From Crossaster papposus (lineage: Eukaryota; Echinodermata; Asteroidea; Velatida; Solasteridae), in assembly GCA_037893245.1 (NCBI GenBank), contig JBAIAA010000659.1, forward strand, positions 310,001-374,000: a stretch of DNA of 64,000 nt. Reading direction: 5' to 3'. Below, piece after piece: positions 32,747 through 45,200 of this stretch. The number at the start of each line of letters is the position of its first letter. Positions within the stretch are counted from its first letter, which is position 1. The position numbers and the translations under genes were made by a program. A model generated the notes under the pieces. The model did not search any database, was not told the origin of the DNA, and worked only from the letters and a program-made list of their open reading frames with translations.

Positions 32747-33286
32747 TCAAAAGGGATTCTTCTCTACAACTCCGTTTCCCTCGGGCAGTCTTTTGCCGTC
32801 TTCTCGAAGGTCCTGCGCCACCACGGCCCCATCAGCCTGTATTCGTGGTGCCTCCCTGCTATCTTGATGTAGCTGAAGAGGCTGCATCTCTTGTTGCTGG
32901 ACTGGTGCCTGCTGTAACTGGACTGGTGCCTGCTGTAACTGGACTGGTGCCTGCTGTTGCTGGACTACTGCCTGCTGTTGCTGGACTGGCGCCTGTTGCT
33001 GGACTATTGCCTGCTGTTGTTGCTGGACTGGTGCCTGTTGCCCGACTGGTGCCTGCTGTTGCTGGACTATTGCCTGCTGTTGCTGTTGCTGTACTGGTAC
33101 CTGCTGTTGCTTCTGCACTTGCTTGTCTAGCTCCAGCTGTTTCTGTTGCAACTCTATAATCTGTTGTTGGATTTCTTGTTTCTGTTCCTGAGCGTCTTGT
33201 ACAGCACTGTGTGGGTGGCCGCGTCGCTCCATTGAATCTCTTAACGTTTTGACCACTTTGAAAGGATCGACGTTTACATTGTTTAT
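32747..33286 (-). CDS. Last exon of the HIT-like gene: end of the domain and Gln-rich tail
   Basis: A 180-codon exon including the stop. It begins INNVNVDPFKVVKTLRDSME, which completes the HIT-like fold. A Gln-rich coiled-coil-like stretch follows (EIQQQIIELQQKQLELDKQV), then imperfect QQQQAPV / QQQQAIV repeats of about 75 residues. It ends VVEKNPF. The repeats are coded by mixed CAG and CAA codons, so this is not a pure microsatellite. Confidence 0.85.
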   Translation of the reverse strand: MNNVNVDPFKVVKTLRDSMERRGHPHSAVQDAQEQKQEIQQQIIELQQKQLELDKQVQKQQQVPVQQQQQQAIVQQQQAPVGQQAPVQQQQQAIVQQQAPVQQQQAVVQQQQAPVQLQQAPVQLQQAPVQQQEMQPLQLHQDSREAPRIQADGAVVAQDLREDGKRLPEGNGVVEKNPF

Positions 33287-36200
33287 CTGCGTGTGATATT
33301 GACAAATACGAGAATGGTATTAAAAGAAAATTATATTGTCAAATTCAATCATACAAGATCCTGGTTGGACTTATTCTATGGAAACGTTTTACTGATAAAA
33401 CAAGCCGTCTTCAAATGAAGGAAGCTCTTCTTCACACGTTGACTGCCGACTACGAGTATAGTCGTAGTAACAGGTGTACCGGATTCTGCCACTACGAGTA
33501 TACTAGTAGAAAAATGAAAGGTTTTTGTATTGTAAATTGAAAACACTGGCGTCACTGATAATGCAACAAATACGCTGCTGGCAGTGGTGAGGACATACAT
33601 GTTTATGTTCACATTATTGTTTTCCGTGTTTAAAAAAAAAAATACCTATAATAAGTATGCGCATGCGTACAATGCTTGGCAATTGGGGGCGCCCTGTTAA
33701 ATTATGCCCGGCAGTCAACAGGTTAAAATCCACTTACTGTTATAACTATCAAAACCTATTAAAAAACATACCCCTTCCTCTCTCTCATGGCTTTTAGTTA
33801 CAACATGTAACTCGATATACAGTGTTTTGATATACAGTGCGTATAAATAAAAACCCAGGAAACCGAGATTAAATTATTATTACTCAGAATTGTACTGTGC
33901 GATGTTACTCGGAATGCAAGCTGCCGGTACAGCGTGAATTAAGGACTCTAAAATATGGACCCATTTGTGGTATTGCACACGCCTTGCGAGGTTGCAACCA
34001 ATCAAAGTGTAAGGTGAGCAGATTTCACGGTTGTCCAAATTTTATGTGACATCGGAAAAGTGTTTAAAAAATGTACCTGGTGTTTTATTATCCATTCATA
34101 AATACCTGGGACAGTTTAGGCATTCCTATTGGTCGAGAGCCCGTCACGTGGCCGGTATTAAACGGACGATAAAGACATGGCTGGAAGTGTTTAAACCCAG
34201 TTGGCAACAAAAGTGGCCTCCGCACATGGACAACATTATTCCTATCTCGGCATTGCGTGACGGGTTGCGTGTCATTCCGTATTTGGAGTGACGTCACATT
34301 TTTGATAAATATTTATTTTAATCAAAGAAGCTAAATTGTTGCCCCGAAAGTGGGTGGGTGGGTCATAAAGCTCAGGAAAATTTGGGGTAAAGAGAATAAT
34401 TATGTTTAAACCCTTTTTTAAATGAGTTGTAATTTAAATCCATACAAGATGGATTAATAAATATAATCTTCTTGGCAAAGCCTGAAAAGTTGATGTAAAA
34501 ATATCGTCTGCTTTCTCGGCGCTATTTTTGTTGTGATGTCATAATTTCTAGAGTTATTTACTTTTGTGAAAGAAGATAAATAGTTTTACCCCCAAAAAAG
34601 GTGGGTTTCGGAGATCAGGAAATCTAGGATGAGAAAATAATTATATTTAAAACTATTTTTAAATAAATTGTAATTTTAAACCATTGACAAAAAAGCAATA
34701 AATGCAAACCTCTTGACCGAGCCTGAAAAGTTCATGTGAAAATAGAGTACAGCTCGACAATCTGGGAACGAGGTTGCCAATGCAGTGATGGCCATTTAGT
34801 CTGGTTCATAGTAAATACGCTTTATTGCATGTATTGTCTAGAACGACAGAGGCATGTCATTTGACAATGGCCCGTGAACATGGATAGGGGAAAACACACA
34901 GAATGGCGAAACACCGAAATTTACTTGCGACAATTTTTCGTGATTTTGGGGGCTTTTTGGCTGAATTTTACAAAAAAGATATTTATGAATGGGAATAAAT
35001 GTATGTTCGGTCGGTATTAATCACTCTGTTTAATACCGCTTGGAGTCTGGGTGCTGATAATTACCCTCGCCTTCGGCTCGGGTAATTATCAGCACCCAGA
35101 CTCCAAGCGGTATTAAACAGAGTGATTAAAACCTCTCGAACACACATTTATTCCCTTATTTAAAACGAAAATGTGGCGGGCTCTCGACCAATAGGAATGG
35201 GTAAACTGTCCACGGTATTTTATGAATATGAATTAAGAGTTTAATATTATTTTCATTTGCAAGCCCACAACTCAGACTAGAAGGTTTACTCACTGCAAAG
35301 AGTTCCATGGCCCCGACATCAGACCTGCTGCTTGAAGGAGGCCCTCTTGTGACAATCCTGGCTATCGCTGGTATATCTTCATAATCTGGTGTCGTGTACG
35401 GTTTCTGTATAAATCATCAGCAGAAGAACAAATTACAGCACAATTCTAACCAACCAAACAAAGTATTAAAAAAACCTCCACCCTCCACCATTTTTTTCCC
35501 CAAAGACTTTCTTGATCAGCCTCGTTATTTTCTTTATTTTTTCAATCTGGATTTTTGTTGAAATGTATTCGATGATTAGACACCGTATACTCACCAATTT
35601 GGGTAAAAACATGGCCATACTCCACGCGTACAACTTGAGATCCATAAACGCTCTTATGGTATAATACAATAACCTGCAAGAAAAATACAAGTCTCGATCT
35701 ATAATTCAAGAACTCTCTGTGTGTCTGTTGATGTGTCTGTCTGTGCATTTGTATTGACCGGCAATCGTGGTCATCGGAAAACAAATTGGGAGGCAAACAA
35801 TGGGTCCACGATTGACACAATGTCCACGATCTCAACTCGTGTACAAATCCTATGGCAATCATCCAAAAACGTTAGAGTATAAACAAAAGAGGGAAGACGG
35901 TCGGACAATGCCCCGTCCACGGTTGCCGGTCAATACATGACTGTGTGTGTCTGTCTATTTGTGTGTCTGTCCATATCTCGATTATCTAATAAGAACCGGG
36001 CACTGTATAAAGTTGACAATCGGTACGTGTATTGCTCAGGACCCAAGAATGTGCAGTGTTAAGATTAAAGTTGTTTAGATGAGCGGTTCTCACACACAAA
36101 AAAGAGATATGATAAGTCTCCAAAAATGAACAAAAATAAATAATCAAGCAACTACAATGTACATATGAATGAAAAAAGTGGGCGGAAGGAAATTTTCAAG

Positions 36201-39200
36201 GGGTCATATCTTAGAAATACTGACACATTATATTTCACTTGGGATAACTTACACTGCGATGCCCGAAGACGTGAAAACCTTTTGTTGGAACGAAAAACGT
36301 GAACAGTTAACAATAGGTTTCCTTTTCACGTATTACATTTCAGATTTTAATTTAAATACATTTTACATTTTAATATGTGAAAAAGGGGTCTATTGTTTAC
36401 TTTGCACGTTTTTTGTTCCAACAAAAGGTTTTCACGTCTTCGAGCATCGCAGTGTTTACACTCATTTCAGTTAATTTAAATACAATTTAGAAAATTAACC
36501 TTTCAAAAATATTTTAAGACCCAAGTTAATACGTGTAGCTCTAGAAAGGTACACAAACTACATACGATTGGTCATGTTCATGTCCTCTGTACATGTAGTA
36601 ATTTATAGGTTGTTTATGTGGGTGTACGCCGATTCAATTGTTGTACTTGTAAGTTGTAACTTAAATTAATTTTGTATACGGGTTTACTGGTTAAGTTTTG
36701 TTACTTGTGGTAATTTGTGTGACGTTTATGTGTGTATGTGATCCGATTGTTGTACTTAAATAAATTTCGGTGGGGTCACTACTCGACAAGCTTTGCCTTT
36801 TAGAGACCCCCATCCACATTATTGTAATCTGGTTATGCTTTTGTATGGTTTGCCTCTTGTTATGTGGAAAAAAAAGTAAGATTGATTGAACTCAAAAACT
36901 TAACCCTAGCTATCTCAGGTGTTTGAACAAAACCGCATTAACATTGAAGGCCTTTCAAATTACCTGAAGAAATCCTGACATGGTGTTTTACTGATTATCA
37001 TGATGTCGTTATCTTTCCTTGGCGTAAGGTAGGCTAAAGCAGAGGCATTGCCTAGAGTAACAGTCAGCCCTAATGCATTGTGGATCTGCAATAAATATAG
37101 AAGATGTTCAAGTTAAGAGTTGTTCCGAGTATGAATCAAGGACATGAAATAAAGTGAAATAAGGTTCTGGAAAAATGAGACAGAACAGGGCAGAGGTTGA
37201 AATGAGGATTTTCCAGCATTAACCAGTTTGCGCCGGGATTATTTCGACATTGACCGGGCCTAGGCGCAGGGTTGTTTTTCACGAACCTCGATCCGAGACG
37301 TGTTCAGGCTGGCATCTGTGGGTAGCACACCCTGATATATTTGGCTTTGATCGCTGCGAGCTGGTCGTTGACAGACAGTCGCTCATTGTATACACGTCAT
37401 CCGACACGAACTGGTATACAATACTGTTTGTTGTGCTTCAATGAGATATTCCATTATTAGGTTATGCCCGTTTAATATTTTATCAACATGTTGCCAAATT
37501 AAAATGTTTATAAATATAAAGAAGGCAATACAGTTTTAGTTTTGCACATGTGATAAGCAAAAAAGGCCAATTGCTTGTCCTTAACCTTGCGAGGTGCGGC
37601 CATTTTGTTTTTACACGAACGCGCGCCCGTACTTTTTTTAAGTCGGTTGTATTTTGTGTATAACCCCCATGCTGTTCGGCTGTGTCACCGGTTCAACCAG
37701 GGTTCAAGCGGCACTTACCATGCTATTCGGCGTGTTTTGAACTTCGAATACTAGATTTTTGTAACAAATGATGAAAAATCGATTGTTTTTTTACAGCGAA
37801 GCTACTTCGAAAAAAGTGCGGTGGCACGTCGCAGGGTTTTATTTCACAACTTTCAAATATAGTAGACATAATAAATATTACAAATAATTATCAACAATCT
37901 GAAAATTTTGTATTTTTCTCCACTGTGGCTTGTGGCCAGTTCCGTCTTATTTTGCCAGAACGCCTCGAATTGAAATATACTCAATCAGAAATTGATCATA
38001 TTAAAGTGAACAAAGAAAACTGGCAGGAGTGGGATTTGAACCTGTGACCTCCGGAATACCGTACCGGCGCTCTACCAACTGAGCTAACTTGCCCTATGTT
38101 GGCGGTCTCCCAAACTGTCAGTATCTTTGTTCGAGTGCATAACCAGGGGCCAATTTCATAGACCTGCTAAGCACACAAGTTTGCTTAGCACCAACAAGTC
38201 TTGCTCATTAAAAACAGTTTACCAGCCAAAATTCTAGGTGTTTTTCATGCTAAGCAAAAAAACAGCTGATTATCAATCAAAAACAATAAAGATCACATGA
38301 AAATTTGGTCTGTAACCTTGTTTTTGCCAAGAACAAATTTTCATGCTAAACATATTTTTGTGCTTAGCAGCTCTATGAAATTGGCCCCAGATTACAAATC
38401 CACCAGATTAACACAAAATTAAATCAAACTTACCCTGGTAAGATCTGTAAAATAGTTTTTGCCTTGATTTTCCTCCCCGTACTTTATTGCTGCTAACCTG
38501 AAGTGTTCTATGCCACCTGTTTAGAAGGGCAAAGAACGCACAAATATGGAAACAATACCATCAAAAAAATATAAACCCCAAAATAGGGTTTTTAACAAAG
38601 GAAATATTTATTAACAAAAATTAAATTCAAAATGTACATCTTTGGGCAGTACTGTTCAGCAAACGTCCACAATATGAAGTATCGCAGATTGACTTGCACA
38701 GCAATTTGGTTGAAATGGCATTTACGATGTCTATTGTGTGACTTTTCAAGAAAATTGCTAATTTGCATGAAAGCAGGTCAAAACCAAAATTTAAAAAGGT
38801 GGTCAATTTGTTGTCAAGTAAACCCTAATCTGTAACTCCTGGGCTACTTTTTTTTCCTGTTTGGAAGAGTTGACTGTGCACACAACTGCAAGATTTTTAA
38901 ACGCCTGGCTTTTTCTAACAAATCCATTTTAAATTACGAGTTCAAGTAAAGTTGGTGTTCCATATTTCCGTTATTGAACTCATCTGTACCCCTTAGTGTT
39001 GTATACCATTGGAAAGCTCTTGTTCAGCAGAATCCAGATATAAAAATATCCCAAATCCTAAAAAGTCAGACTTTTGGCTCATTTTGTAATAAGAGGCCAC
39101 ACCTTACAACTCACCGTAGTGCCTGACTGGACTGAGCATGATATGAGCGTGTGGGTGGATCTGACTAGCGCTAGCCTTGGGCAGGTTGTCCCATATCAAG

Positions 39201-42200
39201 TGTGGATAGCGATACTGCTTGTCTGTATCATATACCTTCATAAACCTTCAGAGCATGAGGGTAAAACAGCCAAAGATCAGTTTTAAAAGTCATTTTGACA
39301 ACCATAATTCTAACTGTGAATGTCTGTAGGAGAAATATTACTGCCTCATGTGTGATGGTACACGAGTTCATGTTGGATTTTGTAGGATCCAGAAGTTTCC
39401 TGTCAACATTACAGAAAAAATAAGGTTATAACAAATGTGACCTAAATGTCTCCCAAAATCTTGTTTCGAGTAATGAGCACCTAAAGTTGGCCATACGTTA
39501 AAATTAATTTCAAAATTGATTCAGAATTTTCTGTATTTTTGAGTTGCCAAGGTATCCAAGATACACAATGTATTTTTATTGTTGGAAAATACCCAAAATG
39601 TGGAGAGGAAAAAAACCTTTATTTTTTCACTGTCGTTGGTGGCGCTAATGCATATAAATTTTCTTTTAAGCCTTTTATCTTTGGAATCAATTGAGCTAGA
39701 GAAAAAAATTGATATCATTGGAAAGCTAATGAGCTGCTCTTTGAAAAAAAAACCACTCAAAATTCAATAGTGGGGGTTATTCCCCATTATACTATGGCAG
39801 GTCACGAATTTAGAATGGAAAAATAAACACCAAAAAACAGACATCGCTCATCTGAAATCTCACCATTTCATTGAGACGTGCATTGCATCAAGGAATTGCT
39901 CCTCCGTGATGACTCTGGGGTCGTGTTGGTTCTTTAGGATGACAAGAGCATGGAAGCCATCTATCTTGAAAGCGTTGGCGGCCGTGGCGCTAAGATCTGA
40001 CTCAATCCTGCCAAATGTGTCCTCTGCCGTTTTGCTGGGGGGGGGGGGGGGGGGCGGAAGGGAATTGATAAAATTAATAAAATACCTTACATCTGTGACC
40101 TTATTATTTGACAAGAAGAGAGGGCAAAAAGAAATTGAGGGCAAAAAGAAATTCGACGGCCACGTGGAATCTTAATACAGCAACATTCATTCGCCTAATT
40201 CTACCGTGCGTTCCTATTTTACCCTTAGACTATTTTACCACGACAGAACGTTTATTCAGCTTGCGAGGCTTGCGGAGAATATCACACATTGCTGGGATAC
40301 TGGCGCTGATAACTTTCCCCGACTGCTCTGTAATGTTCTGCGACCGATTTCAGCCTGTAGTTTTACACTACGGTTATGTTTACATGGAAGTTAGTCTACC
40401 GTGCGTTATCATTGGATTTAATTCTACAGAAAAGTTGTGGTAGATTGATCAAAAAAAGTTCAATGGGAACACGACTTTAACATGAACTACATAGTCCTAA
40501 TAGTCTTCGCCAGGTTTGCAAAGCCAACAGTATGAGTAGGGGAGCTGGTCTATAATCGTGTCATTTGTGGGCGCACTGCATGTAAAGATTTAACGTAACG
40601 TGCACAATGTCGATTACTCTTGTCTTTGGCAAAGACAAGCCCTGTCCAAGGGGTGTATATTTCGCTAAGAATAGGCAAAACCAGTACGTTCCCTAGCTAA
40701 TACATTTACCATATTCGAAAAATCAGTTTAAACAACTTGGCCTATGACCTTACTATTTATAGTCGCAGAAATCACAGTTTTTCTCAGACTTTTTGACAAG
40801 GTCCTCCATGTACTCATCGATGTCTTCAAGGTCGTTGACCCCAGGTCGCTTGGCTCGGAGTGGGTTCAGTAAGGTGTGTTCATGTGTGTACTTGTTGTAT
40901 ATGGAGGTTATAAACTGTGTGAGACAAAAAAAACAAATCAAATTCTGTAAGCTTTGTTCCAATTGAAGGTTTTTTTGGCAGTTGTAGATATTGTGGGTTC
41001 GAGTGATCAGTTTGACCATGTTAAAAATGGTTTCCTGCCCGACGAAACAAGATTGATCAGGTCTGAAGTCTCAAGGCCAGACTGCCTCAGAGTCTGTGAT
41101 TTCCACTGCAGCAGACTGCTTTTAATAAAGTAAACACCAATTAGGCACAGAAAAGCAATGGTCTGGAGGGATTGCTAGCGGTAATCTCTTGAAGCTCACA
41201 GTTGTTGTTCCTCTACTGGATGATTAGTGCCTTGCCAAATTGCTTTCTTTGTGATGAGCAAGATCATGGTGATCGAGACTGGTGGATCGAGACTGAGCTT
41301 TGACAAAGGCATTTCTTTGTCATAGTTCGTCCAGTTACTTGTGACTGGCTTTATGAAAGGACTTGCAGGGACTTATCTCTGACGCAACTTTGTGGTTCAA
41401 CAGACCTTTACACCTGATGTGTGTGGTATGGTCAAGATGGTAAGGATTAAAGGTAGGATACACCATTTGAAAATGTTTACTACCGAATTTTTAAGAAATA
41501 TCTTATTTATTTGAAAGTAAATAATGATTGTAGGCATCCAGCAGAATAATTGCGCTAGACATCCTGTAATTGTCCTGAATAAAAAAAAAATCACGATCGC
41601 AAGATGGCGATTGTAAAACTTTGGACAGGTCAGCTAAACGATATTTACTATAAAATACGCTACAACGCCCCCCAATTCACCCATTCATGACAATTCAAGC
41701 AATTACCAAAGATGTATCCTACCTTCAATACAAAATGATATAACTTCCCATTCTGTTTGGGTGTATATGTACCTGTAGTTTAGCCTCCTTCAGCAGTTCT
41801 TCATCATTTCCCAGCCATCTAAGTAGCTTAGTCTGAAAGGTTTCTGGTATGATCAGCTGACCGGACCGACGACCCACGCTGTAGATACTAGAGAAGGTGT
41901 GGTACATATCGCTAGAAAGAAAAAGGAACTTTATTGGGAGAGCTTAAGGTCAAACATATTCTTAACCCCAACCCTCTAATGGTTCCCCAGGACTTGCCTG
42001 CTAAATCCAACAGAGTCAAACCGTGACTCTTAATGACTTGACTGCTCAACCCAACACAGTCCAACTCACATATTGTTGGGTACCTGAACATATCAAATGA
42101 CTTGCCTGCTAAATCCAACAGGATCCTTTGGTTTCTTAATTTGTTTCAAAGTAAACAAAGAAATTGACAAGGTGGGACCCAAACCTGCGACCTTCGGAAT

Positions 42201-45200
42201 ACCAGACTGGTGCTCTACCAACTCAGCTATCTTGCCCTATGTTGGCAGTCTCATAAATTGTCAGCATCTCTTTTGTTTTTGGTTGTTGGATCCAACAGAG
42301 TTCAACTTGGCTTTATTGCAGTAAGTCAACAGAATGCAATTCTAAATGCGTTCCTGAATTATTGTATCAAATGCCTTTCCTGCTAAATCCAACAGAGTCC
42401 AACTGTAATGTCAACTGATTGGAACCTGTTGCATTTAGCAGGGTTGGAGTTAATTAATTATTGGAAGGGCGTAAGGTCAAAAATATACTTGATGCGTCTT
42501 AGGCCGTGTCCAAATTTATTGGCTACGGCTTAAAATTGCACACGTGTCTATGGTAGCAGCTGCAGCCACCTCCCATAGACTCATGTATAACTTAAAACCC
42601 TAGCCTTAAACCCTAACCCTCCAGGGTATTTTGGCTAGAAACCCTGTCAGTTACATCAGATTGCATACTTTGTCACATTGACTTGTGTGCAGAGTGCAGC
42701 AAAGTCAAGCAGTCACCACAGATGCACTGTACTGTGCTGGGTCTGGCAGGGTTAGGGTTACAGTATTTTACAGCAAATAAGCAAAGTCTGTATAATAAAC
42801 TCTGGTTTCAGTAGAATAAAACAGAGACTATTTATATTCCCCCTAGATTGGATGCCAGTCCATCGAAGGTTACTCCTTAGCTAATGGGAAGAGGCAAGTT
42901 GCGGTGAAGTGGCATGCCCAAGGACACAACATATGGCCAGCAGCTGGATTCAAACCCCCGACCCTCATGAACCCTGACCACTATTACAGATGTTGTGTGG
43001 TATTACCTGCAGTCTGCATTGGTGTATGTGACTGCCCATTTCTCAATGAAGTCATCCAGCGTTGAGATAGCGAGCTCATGCTCAATACCACGAAAGCAAA
43101 CAGAGTGATACCAATCCTGCCAACAATATAAACATCATCTTAATGAAGGTCAGCCATTGCACAAAATGTAGACAAAAAAACATGAATGTGGGACCGAAAA
43201 ACATTTCAAAATTTGAAAAATGCACTCGACTCTCTATAGACTTTGTACACAAACCAAAAAAAGTGGCAGAAAGAAACTACAGTCTTTTCCGTTGACAAAA
43301 TTAAACACGATTTCTCATCTCTCGAATCACGGTCTCACCTCCTTTTGCAATTATCCTATTTTACAACTTGACCCCAAATGACCTTTTCCTTTCATACTTG
43401 ACCTTTGACACTATTGCATCCATGACCCAAGTTTGATTGCAATTGGATCTCAACTTTGCATACAAGACTAATTGTTCGAAACTTTAACCAAAATGCCACA
43501 TACATACAATGTGTACATGTAGATATGGAAGGACATACTACATTCAGAAATAGTGATAGCATCTCTTTCTGAACTTCGTTCAGACGAGACAAATTTGTAA
43601 GAAATAGTTCATTCTCATAAGACAAATCCCTGCATTGGCCCACTCACATGGTCGTGGTCCGTAAGTGTTGTGAAGGCTACAAGCTGTGAGACATGCACGT
43701 GCCGACGCTGCAGGTCGTACGAGCTCAAAATGAAGAGAAGACGCATCCAACCCAAGCAGCAGATGACGAGGAAGATGGCAAAAATCAGAAACAGTCGCTT
43801 GTTCATCCTTGATCCTGCCATCGTTTGTACCTGATCATAGAAACAAGTCAAGAGAGCGACCTGGTTTCAGACTGGTTTTTTTCTTCATAAATATGTATCT
43901 AGATAGATGAGCTTATAAACAATGGTTTAATGTGGCTGCAATGCTCCGTGTCAACGTGTTGATGGGCAATATGAGCAACTGCCAATATAAAACCAAAACA
44001 AAAAGGGAAATTAAAAACAATTTTACTGATCCCTCCTTTTTTTTGCAAGTTAAAAAAAAAGCATGTTTAACCCTAACGCTCCTCAATCCTCAAAAATCCT
44101 CATTGCAGTTTTTGAGGATTTTTGAGGATTGAGGCTGTATGGGATTTTTTTTTAATGAGGATTTTTGAGGATTGAGGTCCAATGGGGTTTTCCAAAAATG
44201 AGGATTTTGGAGGAATGAGGCTGAATGGGGTTTTCAAAAAATCATAATGAGGATTTTAGAGGATTGACTTTTTTCAATCCCCAGAATCCTCTTTGCAGTT
44301 TTGGAGGATTAAACAAAATGAAGATTTTGGAGAATTGAGGCACATGATGTTGTTTCAAGTGTGGAGGATTTTTAAGGATTGAGGCTAGATGGGGTTTTAA
44401 AAAAATGAGGTTTTAAAAAAATTGAGGATTTTGGAGGATTGAGGATGGTTGCTAGCAAAAAGGGCCTAGGGGGTTAGGGTTAAACAAAACTAATTGACAA
44501 AAACATTAGAGATATAAAAACCACAGCATCAACCTGTCACAGGTTAATATTTGCTTAAAGTTTAACTATTTCCAGCTATAAACTACTTCAATCTGGGCCT
44601 AATTATGGGCATCTACTGTACAATCTGTTAAACCGTCGGTTTGTACAAATTGCAAAAAATTGTTAACGTTATTAAATAGCTGCTCCGAAGCGCTGCTTAT
44701 TACAAATCTTTTTGAGGAAAAAAAAATCAGTTTTTGCATTTCCTTTACAAAAACTTTCGTTACAAAACAAAAACCACACAAGAATAATATTAATAAAACA
44801 AACGTCAGGTAGATTAAATGCCAAAAAGGTTTCCCAATATTGTCACCTTATCGGAGGTGCCGAGTTGGTTAGGTGCCGACTCGGACTTAGTTAGGTGCCG
44901 ACTTGGTCAGGTGTCGACATGGTTTTTGTGCAGGTGTCGAGTTGGTGGGTTTCAAGTGGGCAAGGTGTTGAGTTGGTGGGTGTCAAGTTGACAAAGTGTC
45001 TAAGTCAGTGACCAGATAACGGCATCTTGCAACAATTCTTGCGGTCGTCATGACGTCACAAAGGAACGAGCCGTCCATAGCAACACGCGCTAAACCTCAA
45101 ATGTTCCCCTTCGCGCCAAGTGCATAAACAATAGGAAGATAAACGAAGTTCCCGGATGTCCGACCACGAGAATAGGCCTATCGTCGTCAACTCGAATAAA

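Noticed and set aside
32845-33159. Plus-strand open frame with Ala/Val/Pro repeats (LVPAVTG motif)
   Set aside because: It is the shadow of the Gln-rich repeats in the minus-strand HIT-like exon, which has phase-joined upstream exons.
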